64,000 nucleotides of DNA from positions 303,391 to 367,390 of the forward strand of contig NZ_JAQITD010000001.1 in NCBI RefSeq assembly GCF_028618555.1, given 5' to 3'. Positions 9,443 through 19,178 of the stretch are shown here, piece after piece. The notes under the pieces were generated by a model. That model did no database searches, was not told the DNA's origin, and saw nothing but the letters and a program-made list of their open reading frames with translations. Positions within the stretch are counted from its first letter, which is position 1; each line of letters starts with the position of its first letter. This DNA comes from Bartonella sp. CM31XJBT (GTDB lineage: Bacteria > Pseudomonadota > Alphaproteobacteria > Rhizobiales > Rhizobiaceae). Position numbers and translations under genes: made by a program.

Positions 9443-10564
9443 ATGCGTATTACAGTTGATCGCAGTCAATTTCTCAAGTCTCTTGGTCGGGTTCACCGTG
9501 TGGTAGAGCGCCGTAATACTGTTCCTATTTTATCGAATGTGTTGATTGATGCAGAAAATGGCCGTGTACAGTTAAAAGCAACAGACCTTGATTTAGAGGT
9601 TATGGAATCTTTTGCAGTTAATGTTAAACAAGCTGGAGCAACAACTGTTCCAGCACATTTGCTTTATGATATCATTCGAAAACTTCCTGATAGCAATGAA
9701 GTTGTATTATCCGTCGATGAGAATCAAGCAGGTACAATGTCCGTGGTTTCGGGTTGTGCACATTTTCAGCTTCAATGTCTTCCGAAGTCAGACTTTCCAG
9801 AGTCGCTTCCTGGGCAGTTTGGTTATCGTTTTTCTTTATCGGCATCAGGCTTAAAACATTTACTTGATTGTACACAATTTGCTATTTCTACTGAAGAAAC
9901 CCGTTATTATCTTAATGGTATTTATTTCCATATTATTAATGATGATGTTTTGAAATTGCGTTTGGTTGCAACTGATGGTCATCGTTTGGCACAAGTTGAG
10001 ATGGAAGCTCCTTCGGGAGTTGAGGGAATGCCTGGTGTTATTGTTCCCCGTAAAGCTGTAGGAGAATTGCAAAAACTTCTTTCAGAAGAAAATGATAGTG
10101 ATGTGTGTATAGAGCTTTCAGAGACAAAAATTCGTTTTTCTATAGGCTCTGTGATTTTTACATCAAAATTAATTGATGGAACATTTCCAGATTATCAACG
10201 TGTTATCCCTCTTGGAAATGATAAAGAATTAATTGTTAATAGGCAGGACTTTTCTTCTGCCGTTGATCGTGTTTCAACGATTTCAAGTGATCGGGGGCGT
10301 GCAGTTAAATTAACGATTGAGCATGGACAGTTAAGGCTTGTTGTTAATAGCCCAGATTCGGGCAGTGCAGAAGATCAATTATCAGTAACTTATGCATCTG
10401 AACCGCTTGAGATAGGGTTTAATTCACGTTATCTTTTGGATATTGCTGGGCAGCTTTCAAGCGATGAGATGGTTTTTATGTTGGCTGAGGCTGGAGCACC
10501 CGCTCTGATTCGTGATAATGATGATGTGGATGTGCTCTATGTACTGATGCCTATTCGCGTTTAG
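9443..10564 (+). CDS. dnaN: DNA polymerase III sliding clamp, beta subunit
   Basis: The ring-shaped clamp that tethers DNA polymerase III to DNA. The 373-residue product has the standard length and three repeated clamp domains. Recognisable family features are the N-terminal RSQFLKSLGRVHRVVERRNTVPIL (split here around the VERRNT core), TDGHRLAQ near 180, FPDYQRVIP near 245, and the C-terminal VLMPIRV that forms part of the partner-binding pocket. It lies 186 bases after dnaA and 11 bases before recF, the classical dnaA-dnaN-recF order. Confidence 0.97.
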   Translation: MRITVDRSQFLKSLGRVHRVVERRNTVPILSNVLIDAENGRVQLKATDLDLEVMESFAVNVKQAGATTVPAHLLYDIIRKLPDSNEVVLSVDENQAGTMSVVSGCAHFQLQCLPKSDFPESLPGQFGYRFSLSASGLKHLLDCTQFAISTEETRYYLNGIYFHIINDDVLKLRLVATDGHRLAQVEMEAPSGVEGMPGVIVPRKAVGELQKLLSEENDSDVCIELSETKIRFSIGSVIFTSKLIDGTFPDYQRVIPLGNDKELIVNRQDFSSAVDRVSTISSDRGRAVKLTIEHGQLRLVVNSPDSGSAEDQLSVTYASEPLEIGFNSRYLLDIAGQLSSDEMVFMLAEAGAPALIRDNDDVDVLYVLMPIRV

Positions 10565-10575
10565 GGGCGGTTGTT

Positions 10576-11715
10576 TTGCAATGTATGGCCAGTCATGTGC
10601 ACAAAGTGGCAGTGAGGCAGCTGAAGCTTTTACGTTATCGCAATTATTCTTTTTTCAATATTCATTTTTCTGGTCAGCATGTGGTTTTTACTGGCCATAA
10701 TGGTGCTGGTAAGACGAATCTTTTAGAGGCATTATCTTTTCTTTCTCCTGGCCGTGGTTTGCGGCGCGCTGTTTATTCTGACGTTAGCTTTGTAGATGGT
10801 GGTGGAGGATTTGTTGTATTTGCGCGTCTTGAATGCGCTCTTTATGGTGAAGTAAAGATTGGTACAGCTTTCGAGGTTAGCGATAACAGTCGAAAGGTCC
10901 ATATTAATGGTGTGAATGAGTCGAGTGATTGCCTAACAGATTATTGTCATATTAGTGTCCTAACACCGTCTATGGATGGTCTTTTTACAGGTCCTTCACT
11001 TGAGCGCCGTAGTTTTTTGGATCGTATGGTTTTGGCGATTGATCCCTTGCATAGGCGCCGCATAGCCGATTATGATAGAGCTATGCGCGCACGTAATCGT
11101 TTGTTTTTAGATGGAAATGAAGATTGTGCTTGGTTTGATGCTTTAGAAAAGCAGATGGCAGAACTGGCGACAGCTATTTCTGCGGCGCGTGTTGATGTTA
11201 TTCGTCTTTTAAATGACATGTTTACACAAATGCCATCACAGATACCTTTTCCACGAGCTTTTTTGCAAATTGATGGTTTTTTGGAAACAGCTCTTAGTGA
11301 AATATCAGCAACTGAAGTTGAAGAACAATTTTGTGATCGATTACGGCATAATCGCGCAATGGATCGTGCTGCTGGTCGGACGTTAGAAGGACCACATCGT
11401 GCAGATTTGCAGGTTTTTTATGCTGATAAAAATAGAGCAGCAACATCTTGTTCAACAGGTGAACAAAAAGCGCTGCTGACAGGTTTAGTTTTGTGTCATG
11501 CACGTCTAACAGGTATGATATCGGAAAGATCTCCCATTCTTCTTCTTGATGAAATGGCTGCCCATCTTGATTCGCATCGACGTGCTGCTCTATTTGATAT
11601 TCTTGATGATTTAGCTGTACAAACATTTATGACAGGAACAGATCGTCTTTTATTCGATGACTTAAAAGGACGCGCAGAATTCTTTGAGATTAAGGATGGA
11701 GCTTTATTGCCATAA
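10576..11715 (+). CDS. recF: DNA replication and repair protein RecF
   Basis: SMC-like ATPase that loads RecA at single-strand gaps via the RecFOR pathway. The 379-residue protein carries Walker A GHNGAGKTN near residue 40, the family stretch LSPGRGLRR just after, the ABC-type signature CSTGEQKALL near 296, and Walker B ILLLDEMAAHLD near 316. All are in the expected order. The frame opens with a TTG (10576) six bases after AGGGGCGG. An in-frame ATG at 10585 is the alternative start, giving MASHVHKV. The 11-base gap to dnaN suggests co-transcription. Confidence 0.94.
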   Translation: MQCMASHVHKVAVRQLKLLRYRNYSFFNIHFSGQHVVFTGHNGAGKTNLLEALSFLSPGRGLRRAVYSDVSFVDGGGGFVVFARLECALYGEVKIGTAFEVSDNSRKVHINGVNESSDCLTDYCHISVLTPSMDGLFTGPSLERRSFLDRMVLAIDPLHRRRIADYDRAMRARNRLFLDGNEDCAWFDALEKQMAELATAISAARVDVIRLLNDMFTQMPSQIPFPRAFLQIDGFLETALSEISATEVEEQFCDRLRHNRAMDRAAGRTLEGPHRADLQVFYADKNRAATSCSTGEQKALLTGLVLCHARLTGMISERSPILLLDEMAAHLDSHRRAALFDILDDLAVQTFMTGTDRLLFDDLKGRAEFFEIKDGALLP

Positions 11716-11769
11716 AAACATGCTAAATATTTTTTTAATAAGTGATAGGTCTGAAAGAAAAGGCTTGCT

Positions 11770-12222
11770 ATGTCAGAGATAATAACAATTTTAAATGGTC
11801 CTAATTTAAATTTTCTAGGTCAACGTGAGCCAGAAATTTATGGAATTGAAACTCTAGAAGATATTGAAAAAAGATGCAGAGAATGGGCAAAAAAAAATGA
11901 TATTATAATAAATTTTTATCAAAGTAACTGTGAAGGGCAATTAGTAGCATGGATACAAGAAGCAATAGAGGCAAGTTCTGGATTGATCATTAATCCAGCG
12001 GCTTACAGTCATACATCTGTTGCACTTCTTGATGCCCTAAAAATGTTTTCAGGGCCGAAAGTAGAAGTTCATTTATCTCATATTTATCAGCGTGAAGCTT
12101 TTCGTCACCATTCTTATACATCTGCAGGTGTAGACGCTGTCATAACTGGGTGTGGAGGTGATGGATATTGGTTTGCACTTGAGTATATTGCAAAACAATT
12201 AAGCAAAACAATTAAATTGTGA
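11770..12222 (+). CDS. aroQ: Type II 3-dehydroquinate dehydratase
   Basis: Third step of the shikimate pathway: trans-dehydration of 3-dehydroquinate to 3-dehydroshikimate, in a dodecameric enzyme. The 150-residue length and motifs fit type II: LNGPNLNFLGQREPEIYG at the N-terminus with the active-site Arg and Tyr, INPAAYSHTSVALLDAL near 76, and EVHLSHIYQREAFRHHSY near 98. It lies 54 bases downstream of recF on the same strand. Confidence 0.95.
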   Translation: MSEIITILNGPNLNFLGQREPEIYGIETLEDIEKRCREWAKKNDIIINFYQSNCEGQLVAWIQEAIEASSGLIINPAAYSHTSVALLDALKMFSGPKVEVHLSHIYQREAFRHHSYTSAGVDAVITGCGGDGYWFALEYIAKQLSKTIKL

Positions 12223-12352
12223 TAGATAAAGAGTAGGCGTTTAATAAGAGTAATATAGGCATTGAATTCTCTTGATAATTATTTTCAAATCTGTACAATG
12301 TGAGGTATATATTTATGACAATTTTTAGTGCGTATGACGGGGGTAAATAAAG

Positions 12353-13324
12353 GTGAAAAGCTTTGTTAGACAATTAGAAATGCTTGTGATTTTAGGGGGA
12401 GCACTGCTTTTGTCTGGTTGTAAAATTGATGTTATACAGCCATCAGGTTATGTTGCACGTCAACAGCTCATTTTGATCGTTGTTTGTGTGGTGGTGATGC
12501 TTTGTATTGTCATCCCAGTTATGGTGAGTGTGGTATTTTTAGCTATAAAATATCGTGCATCGAATATGAAAGCGGACTATTCTCCTGATTGGGCGCATTC
12601 AAATAAAATTGAAGCATTGATGTGGGGTATTCCAGTTGTAATTGTAATGGTTTTAGGTTCATTAACAGCTTATTATACCTATAAGCTTGAACCTACAAAT
12701 CCTCTTCCAGTGGAAGTTGTGGGTGAAGGAAAGCCATTACAGATTGATGCTGTTGCTCTTGATTGGAAATGGCTTTTTATTTATCCTGAATATGGTGTTG
12801 CATCGATTAATGAGATTTATGCGCCTGAAGGACGTCAAGTTTTATTGCAATTAACGTCAGAGAATTCTGTCAATGCTTTTTGGGTTCCCAAATTGGGTAC
12901 AGTTCTTTACGCTATGCCGCAGATGAATGCTAAGTTGCATTTGGTCGCTGAAGAGCAAGGAGTATTCAAAGGAGCCTCAGCAAATTACAGTGGTGATGGT
13001 TTTTCGAGTATGCGGTTTAAGTGGCATTCTGTGTCTTTGCAGGATTTTGAGGATTGGATTGTAAAAGCTCGGGCTAATGGTCGAGTACTTGATCGTGCAT
13101 CTTATCGTCAACTTTCTATTGCGCCTCGTATGGGTGATATTGCTGCGAAGGAAAAAGATGCTGAAGTTCGTTATTTTGCACCTGTTGAGAAGCGGCTTTA
13201 CTATCGTGTTGTTAATCGATGTGTCGATGAAAAGACGGTATGTAATGAAGATTTAATGAAACGTGCTGCTGCTCAGACGCTGTGGGGTGCACTATGTTCA
13301 GTATTTGATCCTGATGTTATTTAA
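12353..13324 (+). CDS. cyoA: Cytochrome bo3-type ubiquinol oxidase subunit II (CyoA)
   Basis: Subunit II of the quinol oxidase, a membrane-anchored cupredoxin-fold subunit that lacks the CuA site. The start is a GTG (12353). The N-terminus is a lipoprotein signal with lipobox LLSGC at about 22-26, so Cys26 is the probable lipidated residue. Two transmembrane helices follow (~37-62 and ~83-105), then the periplasmic domain with DWKWLFIYPEYGVA near 138 and FWVPKLGT near 178. No CuA-type CxxxC is present, which supports quinol rather than cytochrome c as the donor. The 323-residue length is normal. It is first in cyoABCD. Confidence 0.95.
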   Translation: MKSFVRQLEMLVILGGALLLSGCKIDVIQPSGYVARQQLILIVVCVVVMLCIVIPVMVSVVFLAIKYRASNMKADYSPDWAHSNKIEALMWGIPVVIVMVLGSLTAYYTYKLEPTNPLPVEVVGEGKPLQIDAVALDWKWLFIYPEYGVASINEIYAPEGRQVLLQLTSENSVNAFWVPKLGTVLYAMPQMNAKLHLVAEEQGVFKGASANYSGDGFSSMRFKWHSVSLQDFEDWIVKARANGRVLDRASYRQLSIAPRMGDIAAKEKDAEVRYFAPVEKRLYYRVVNRCVDEKTVCNEDLMKRAAAQTLWGALCSVFDPDVI

Positions 13325-13400
13325 CAGAGTCAATAAAGTAAAGAGCCCTTTTAACAAAGGTTTCTTTTAAACTTGAATTTCATTTGAAATGGGTTGAGAA

Positions 13401-15419
13401 ATGTTTGGAAGACTTACAGATCCTACGGCAGGTGCTTTTCATGCGCTTGCACATGAACCGATCGTTTTGTATACATGTATTGCGATTGTTTTGGTTGGTT
13501 TAATTGCTGTTATTGCTTTAACAGCACTTGGGTGGTGGGGGATTCTATGGCGAAATTGGATTACAACGGTTGACCATAAACGCATAGGTATTATGTACAT
13601 CGTTCTTGGAATTATTATGCTTGTTCGCGGTTTTGCGGACGCACTTATGATGCGAACGCATCAAGCTTTAGCTCTTGGGAGTGAAACAGCGGGTTATTTG
13701 CCCCCTGAGCATTTTGATCAAATTTTTTCGGCGCATGGTACGATCATGATTTTTTTCATGGCCACGCCTATTTTATTTGGTCTTTTTAATTATCTTATAC
13801 CGCTTCAAATTGGTGCGCGTGATGTTGCTTTTCCCTTTGCAAATAATCTAGGTTTTTGGATTACGGCTGCGGGGGCAATATTAATTAACATATCCCTAGG
13901 TGTTGGTAATTTTGGTCGTGGTGGTTGGCTGATGTACCCACCTTTTACAGAATTGCAAACGAGTCCAGATACAGGGGTAGATTATTATTTATGGTCACTT
14001 CAGCTTTCTGGTATTGCAACAACAATGGGATCAGTAAATTTTATTGCAACGATGATTAAAATGCGTGCTCCTGGAATGACAATGATGAGAATGCCTATTT
14101 TCTGTTGGAGTGCTTTTGTCAGCAATGTTCTTATTTTAGTTATTTACCCTGTCTTGGCTGTAGCATTTGCACTCTTGGCATGCGATCGTTATTTGGGCAT
14201 GAATTTCTTTTCTAATGTTGGTGGCGGAAATCCGATGGTATGGATTAACTATGTTTGGGTTTTTGGTCATCCTGAGGTTTATGTTTTGGTTGTTCCTGCT
14301 TTTGGAATTGTTTCTGAGGTTGTGTCAACTTTTTCTTCAAAGCGCCTCTTTGGTTATACTTCGATGGTATGGGCCATGTTGGTTATTTTGATTCTTTCGC
14401 TTCTTGTTTGGGGACATCATTTTTTCACAATGGGTGGCGGTGAAGCTGTAAATACTTTCTTTGGTATTGCGACAATGATCATCGCAGTTCCAACAGGTGT
14501 AAAAGTCTTTAATTGGCTGCTTACGATGTATAAAGGTCGAATTCGCTTTGAGCCTCCAATGCTTTGGTGCATGGGCATGATCTTTACATTTGTTGGTGGT
14601 GGATTAACCGGTGTTTTATTATCTATTGTCCCTGCTGATTGGCAGTTTCATAATTCGCTCTTTTTGATAGCACATTTCCATCATACAATTATTGGAGGTG
14701 TGGTTTTTGCGTACTTAGCGGGGATTGCATTTTGGTTTCCAAAAGTTTTTGGTTATAAACCAAATCGCATACTAGGTATTGCATCTTTTTGGTGTTGGTT
14801 TATTGGTTTTTACCTTGCCTTTTTCCCCGTTTATGCGCTTGGTTTAATGGGGGCGACGCGTCGTCTTCAGCATTACATGGAACCTAGTTGGCAGCCGATG
14901 TTTATTATTGCTGCATTAGGTGCTTGTATTATCTTACTTGGTATTCTTTGTTTTGTGTTACAGGTTGTTTTGGCGATTTGGTACGGTATTAAGCATAAAG
15001 GTCACTTACCGGTAACATTAAATGATTCTTGGGGTGATGCACGTACACTTGAATGGTTTACCTCTTCACCGCCTCCTTCCTATAATTTTGCCCTCCTTCC
15101 AAAGATACAGTCTGATGACGCTTATTGGAATATGAAGAAAAGTGGTTATCAACGGCCGACAAGTGGATTTACAAAAATTCATATGCCATCAAATACATCT
15201 GCTGGAATTATTGCGGGATTCTTCTCATTAGTTGTTGGTTTTGCACTTGTTTGGCATATTTGGTGGCTTGTTGCGGTTGGACTGGTTGGTTTTATTGCAA
15301 CGCTTGTGTGTCATTCATTAACAGGTGATCATCATGGTTACTATATTCCAGCTGAAGAAGTGCAAAAAACTGAAGATGCCTTTACGGCTGTTCTTAAAGA
15401 ACAAGGAGTGACAGTATGA
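13401..15419 (+). CDS. cyoB: Cytochrome bo3-type ubiquinol oxidase subunit I (CyoB)
   Basis: The catalytic, proton-pumping subunit carrying low-spin heme, the high-spin heme and CuB. The 672-residue, ~15-helix protein matches the bo3 length. The low-spin heme His is in FSAHGTIM near 115. The CuB/Tyr cross-link motif is in WVFGHPEVYVLVVPAFG near 290, the next two CuB ligands in VWGHHFFTMG near 339, and the heme ligands in IAHFHHTIIGG near 426. It starts 76 bases after cyoA, and its 3' end overlaps cyoC by 4 bases (ATGA). Confidence 0.97.
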   Translation: MFGRLTDPTAGAFHALAHEPIVLYTCIAIVLVGLIAVIALTALGWWGILWRNWITTVDHKRIGIMYIVLGIIMLVRGFADALMMRTHQALALGSETAGYLPPEHFDQIFSAHGTIMIFFMATPILFGLFNYLIPLQIGARDVAFPFANNLGFWITAAGAILINISLGVGNFGRGGWLMYPPFTELQTSPDTGVDYYLWSLQLSGIATTMGSVNFIATMIKMRAPGMTMMRMPIFCWSAFVSNVLILVIYPVLAVAFALLACDRYLGMNFFSNVGGGNPMVWINYVWVFGHPEVYVLVVPAFGIVSEVVSTFSSKRLFGYTSMVWAMLVILILSLLVWGHHFFTMGGGEAVNTFFGIATMIIAVPTGVKVFNWLLTMYKGRIRFEPPMLWCMGMIFTFVGGGLTGVLLSIVPADWQFHNSLFLIAHFHHTIIGGVVFAYLAGIAFWFPKVFGYKPNRILGIASFWCWFIGFYLAFFPVYALGLMGATRRLQHYMEPSWQPMFIIAALGACIILLGILCFVLQVVLAIWYGIKHKGHLPVTLNDSWGDARTLEWFTSSPPPSYNFALLPKIQSDDAYWNMKKSGYQRPTSGFTKIHMPSNTSAGIIAGFFSLVVGFALVWHIWWLVAVGLVGFIATLVCHSLTGDHHGYYIPAEEVQKTEDAFTAVLKEQGVTV

Positions 15420-16084
15420 GTGCTGTAATAATGAATAACGCGAGTACTATAGATGAACTTCACCACGATAGTAGCTCGGTAATGACGTTTGGTTTTTGGG
15501 TCTATATTCTTTCAGACTTAATCCTGTTTTCGACATTGTTTTCAAGTTTTGCTGTATTTTCTGCTTCTTATGGCGGTGGTAAAGCGGGTAATGAGTTTAT
15601 AGATTTAAAGTTTGTTTTGGTTGAGACTGCTTTCTTGTTGTTTTCATCCGTCACTTATGGCTTTGCAATGGTACAAGCACATAAAAATAACATCAGTGGT
15701 GTGCGTTTATGGATGGCTATTACCTTTGTATTGGGGTGTTGCTTCATTGGTATGGAACTTTACGAATTTCATGAACTTTTGAGTGAGGTTTTTTATTACG
15801 ATCCAAATGCTTATGCGGGTATTGATCCTGCAACAGGTTTACAGCTTTTTGGACGGGAAATTCTCTCTGCTTATTGGTCAGCATTTTTTGCTTTGGTTGG
15901 CACCCATGGACTTCATGTAAGTGTTGGTCTTCTTTGGATGGTTGTGATGTTTTTTCATCTTCGTCGTAATGGTTTGGATCAGAACAATAAAACACGTTTA
16001 GCATGCCTTTCCATTTTTTGGCATTTACTTGATATTGTATGGATTGGTGTTTTCACCATGGTTTATCTATTAGGAGCGTTGTGA
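15416..16084 (+). CDS. cyoC: Cytochrome bo3-type ubiquinol oxidase subunit III (CyoC)
   Basis: Five-helix subunit III of the heme-copper oxidase, which stabilises subunit I. The 222-residue length is close to the ~205 typical of CyoC. Motifs include FGFWVYILSDLILFSTLF at ~25-42 and the subunit III signature TAFLLFSSVTYGFAM near 77. The helix GTHGLHVSVGLLWM near 164 and the C-terminal FWHLLDIVWIGVFTMVYL are also characteristic. It overlaps cyoB by 4 bases and cyoD by 1 base, indicating tight translational coupling. Confidence 0.95.
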   Translation: MSAVIMNNASTIDELHHDSSSVMTFGFWVYILSDLILFSTLFSSFAVFSASYGGGKAGNEFIDLKFVLVETAFLLFSSVTYGFAMVQAHKNNISGVRLWMAITFVLGCCFIGMELYEFHELLSEVFYYDPNAYAGIDPATGLQLFGREILSAYWSAFFALVGTHGLHVSVGLLWMVVMFFHLRRNGLDQNNKTRLACLSIFWHLLDIVWIGVFTMVYLLGAL

Positions 16085-16932
16085 TGAGCGTGCAAAATGA
16101 AACACATGGTCCCAGTACTGGTTCCTATTTGGTTGGTTTTATTCTGGCTGTATTTTTCACTTTGGGTTCTTTTGTTCCTGTGATGTATGGAATGATGGAA
16201 AGTTGGGCAGTTAGTACAAAGGTTGCGTATCTTATTGGGATGGCGATCATTCAGATTATAGTACAAATTGTTTTCTTTTTGCACTTGAATTCTGGTCCAG
16301 ACGCCAAGTGGAATTTAAGCGCGTTATGGTTTGCTGCTATTTGCGTTTTTGTTATTATTGGGGGAACTTGGTGGGCTATTTCTCATTTAAATTATAATAT
16401 GATGGGTGGTTCAGGACGTGTTATTGAACCGGAAATATCAAGTAGAGATGATTCTTCAGTGTCTGAGCAGTTATCAAGCAAAGATATATCCGTAAGAAAA
16501 CAGCCAGAAAAGATACAGGGTTCAGAAATGCCCATTGGGCAAGATCTAAGTACGCAAACTCCTGTAGATCAAGAAGCTAGTTCAGAAATGCCCATGGGGC
16601 AGGGTCTAAGTACGCAAACTCCTGTAGATCAAGCACCTGGTTCAGAAGTACCCATGGGGCAGGGTCTAAGTACGCAAACTCCTGTAGATCAAGCGCCTGG
16701 TTCAGAAATACCCATGGGGCAAGGTCTAAGTACGCAAACTCCTGTAGATCAAGCGCCTGGTTCAGAAATACCCATGGGGCAGGGTCTAAGTACGCAAACT
16801 CCTGTAGATCAAGCACCTGGTTCAGAAATACCCATGGGGCAAGGTCTAAGTACGCAAACTCCTGTAGATCAAGCGCCTGGTTCAGAAATACCCATGGATC
16901 AAGATCCAAATACACAGTTTCCTGTGGAGTAG
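16084..16932 (+). CDS. cyoD: Cytochrome bo3-type oxidase subunit IV (CyoD) with repetitive C-terminal tail
   Basis: Small subunit IV that helps assemble the CuB site. Residues 1-~107 are a normal CyoD with three transmembrane helices (for example GSYLVGFILAVFFTLGSF near 13, IVQIVFFLHLN near 59). The family is usually ~110-125 residues; this one is about 282. The remaining ~170 residues are a polar Ser/Gln/Glu tail, most of it seven units of a 20-residue repeat (consensus EIPMGQGLSTQTPVDQAPGS). The ATG at 16084 was chosen over an earlier in-frame codon because it overlaps the cyoC stop and gives the family N-terminus. The tail should face one side of the membrane, but which side is not certain. 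Its role is unknown. Confidence 0.93.
   Translation: MSVQNETHGPSTGSYLVGFILAVFFTLGSFVPVMYGMMESWAVSTKVAYLIGMAIIQIIVQIVFFLHLNSGPDAKWNLSALWFAAICVFVIIGGTWWAISHLNYNMMGGSGRVIEPEISSRDDSSVSEQLSSKDISVRKQPEKIQGSEMPIGQDLSTQTPVDQEASSEMPMGQGLSTQTPVDQAPGSEVPMGQGLSTQTPVDQAPGSEIPMGQGLSTQTPVDQAPGSEIPMGQGLSTQTPVDQAPGSEIPMGQGLSTQTPVDQAPGSEIPMDQDPNTQFPVE
16525..16929 (+). repeat. 60-bp tandem repeat in the cyoD 3' end
   Basis: Seven units of exactly 60 bases, the first degenerate and the last partial and degenerate. Units 2-6 differ at only a few positions, for example AAGCACCTGG versus AAGCGCCTGG. The period is a multiple of three, so copy-number change keeps the frame. The reverse strand is also open across the array purely because of the repetition; I treat that as an artefact. 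Confidence 0.95.
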
Positions 16933-16950
16933 TTGTTAGAAATATCTATG

Positions 16951-16975
16951 GAGCTGATGCGGCATGTATCAGCTC
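16951..16975 (+). terminator. Hairpin after cyoD, possible terminator
   Basis: GAGCTGAT (16951-16958) and ATCAGCTC (16968-16975) form a perfect 8-bp stem with a 9-base loop, 19 bases after the cyoD stop. No T-run follows, so intrinsic termination is uncertain. It may instead stabilise the 3' end of the cyo transcript. Confidence 0.4.
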
Positions 16976-17330
16976 GTAGAAGAAATTCGTAGGATATAAA
17001 GAAGGGAAAAAATACAAGATATCAGTGGATATGAGTATCATTATTTTGAATATACTTTTAATTTAAAAGAGAAAGTCCGTGGGGTATTTAGTCAAGCTTT
17101 AATTTTTGAGACAAATAGCTATTTGTAGAATATACAAAAAGTGATGTTTGTAAAATTTACTACAAAGAAAGAGAATGTGAGAAACAAGTTTTTATGTTGT
17201 GTGAGATAAAAAAACACGAAGCAGTAATGTTTTTAGATTTACAGAATTTATATTAAAGATAGCATTAAAGTTATTTGTAATAATAATATGCAATTGAAAT
17301 CAAAAATTTAGAGAATAATCAGAAAACTTA
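16976..17330. other. Spacer between cyoD and gpsA
   Basis: About 350 bases of AT-rich sequence without an open frame of note. It should contain the gpsA promoter. I see no recognisable operator or RNA element. Confidence 0.4.
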
Positions 17331-18338
17331 ATGAAAACCGTTGCAATGACAGTTATTGGTGCTGGTTCTTTTGGTACTGCATTAGCGATAGCTCTTGCCC
17401 GTAATGGTCATAATGTTTTACTTTGGGGATATAGTCCTCAACATATCAAAGAATTACAGGAACAACGTTGTAATCAAGTATATTTACCCGATATTCGATT
17501 TCCTGACAATTTATTACTTGAAGCTTCGCTTGAAACTGCAATAACGGCGAGTCACAATATATTAATCGCAGTTCCAAGCCATGTATTTCATCAAGTTTTG
17601 TGTAATATTCAGCCTTATTTAGATCAGTATTCACGTGTTATTTGGGCTACAAAAGGTTTAGAACATGGTACTGGACGTTTTTTACAAGAGGTTGCTCGTG
17701 AGATTTTAGGTGAAAAAATTCCTTTAGCTGTTTTTTCTGGACCAACTTTTGCTCAAGAACTAGCTATTGGTTGGCCTACTGCAATGACGATAGCAGCTTC
17801 TGATGTTGAGTTTGGTAAAGAATTGCAGCAACTTTTTTATTGTGACAAAAGTTTTAGAGTTTATAAAAGTTCAGATATGATTGGTGTTCAATTAGGGGGA
17901 GCAGTCAAAAATGTTATTGCTATTGGTGCAGGAATATCAGATGGCATAGGTTTTGGGGCAAATGCACGAATAGCTCTTATCACACGAGGACTAGCTGAAA
18001 TCAGTCGTTTAGGGGGGGCTATGGGTGCTGAGCTTTCCACATTTATGGGAATGACAGGCTTAGGTGATCTGGTTTTGACATGTACTGATAATCAGTCACG
18101 TAATCGTCGTTTTGGAATACTTCTTGGTAAAGGAATAGATATAAAAGAAGCGGAAAAACAAATTGGTCAGGTTGTGGAAGGATACTTAAATACCAAGGAA
18201 GTACATACGTTGGCGCAGCGTATTGGGGTAGAAATGCCCATTGTAGAACAAATTTATCAAATTCTCTATTGTGGTAAAAACATAACTGAAGCGGCAAATA
18301 CATTACTAAGCCGCGCCCTCAAGGACGAAATACAATGA
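17331..18338 (+). CDS. gpsA: Glycerol-3-phosphate dehydrogenase [NAD(P)+]
   Basis: Reduces dihydroxyacetone phosphate to sn-glycerol-3-phosphate, the backbone precursor of phospholipids. The 335-residue protein begins with the Rossmann motif [18 protein letters not shown] (about residues 8-25). It carries the family motifs ATKGLE near 103, [11 protein letters not shown] near 136, [19 protein letters not shown] near 187 (catalytic Lys) and GLGDLVLTC near 242. Length and order are normal. It is monocistronic, with long spacers on both sides. Confidence 0.96.
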   Translation: MKTVAMTVIGAGSFGTALAIALARNGHNVLLWGYSPQHIKELQEQRCNQVYLPDIRFPDNLLLEASLETAITASHNILIAVPSHVFHQVLCNIQPYLDQYSRVIWATKGLEHGTGRFLQEVAREILGEKIPLAVFSGPTFAQELAIGWPTAMTIAASDVEFGKELQQLFYCDKSFRVYKSSDMIGVQLGGAVKNVIAIGAGISDGIGFGANARIALITRGLAEISRLGGAMGAELSTFMGMTGLGDLVLTCTDNQSRNRRFGILLGKGIDIKEAEKQIGQVVEGYLNTKEVHTLAQRIGVEMPIVEQIYQILYCGKNITEAANTLLSRALKDEIQ

Positions 18339-18845
18339 TATCCTGTTTTTTAATAATTCAAATCGTAAAAAATAGAAACATGCTATGATAGACATATAAA
18401 ATAGATTTTATTGATGGTTGTATAAGGTAGTCATATTCCAGCAAATTATAGATTCATATCATTCGATTCTTTATGAAACATGGCTGAAATATGAAAGTTT
18501 TTGCTTTTATCTAAGGGCTATCTCTTTGAAGATAAATTATCGTTTCCACTTACACATGTTTATGTAATGTAATGAACAAGATATTTCTATTGTCTCTTAA
18601 ATTCATCTCACAATGATATTTGCAAACAGAATAATACAAGACTCATTAGGTAGAAGCATCTTATTTATGTAACGTATAAGTTAAGAATATCGGGGCAGGG
18701 ATATTATGTATCTCTGTTTTTGTAATTCTTTAAAACAAGAAGACAATCTGTTTTGGGAAGAAGATGAAATTTTAAAGATGAAAACCAGTTCCCATTTCTA
18801 CAATCATTTTTAAATTCAGTTTTACGCTATCTAAAGCAATATCTT

Positions 18846-18952
18846 TTAAATAATGGAGATTATCTCACACCTTTATTTTCTCATTTTTTAATGAAAGCAT
18901 TTCTCTGATGTGTCAGGTAAAATAGAACGCCCAAAAAAACACGATAGCTGTT
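18846..18952 (+). repeat. Left arm of ~110-bp inverted repeat
   Basis: The reverse complement of this segment matches 19632-19744 almost base for base across blocks such as TTCTATTTTACCTGACACAT and CAGAGAAATGCTTTCATTAA, with only a few substitutions and small indels. Outside the arms the similarity fades. Confidence 0.85.
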
Positions 18953-18986
18953 GTATATTCACGCGCTTGTTTTAAAGAGACCTCTC

Positions 18987-19178
18987 TTAAAACTTCCAAG
19001 TCCACTTCGCGACGGTAACCGTGAATAGTGTAACGATAAAGCTATTGTGCACATCCCCATCTTTACGTTTATGAAGGAGGAAGCCGAGCATCATTACACC
19101 CCCCAATGTTGAGACAGCTCTAAGCACTTGAAGCTGTTCAGTAGAAATATTTAAGTCTTTTATTTTCTCACATGTCAA
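18987..19178 (-). CDS. Small putative membrane protein, unrecognised
   Basis: A 63-residue frame between two inverted repeats. It has a charged N-terminus, a hydrophobic segment (TLGGVMMLGFLLHKRK) with a basic flank, and a second hydrophobic stretch near the C-terminus. I see no good ribosome binding site before its ATG. It could be a small remnant carried between the repeats, or chance. I do not recognise a family. Confidence 0.3.
   Translation of the reverse strand: MTCEKIKDLNISTEQLQVLRAVSTLGGVMMLGFLLHKRKDGDVHNSFIVTLFTVTVAKWTWKF

Noticed and set aside
16577..16915. Antisense 112-codon frame across the cyoD repeat
   Set aside because: It is open only because the 60-bp unit has no stop in that frame; no start context or homology.
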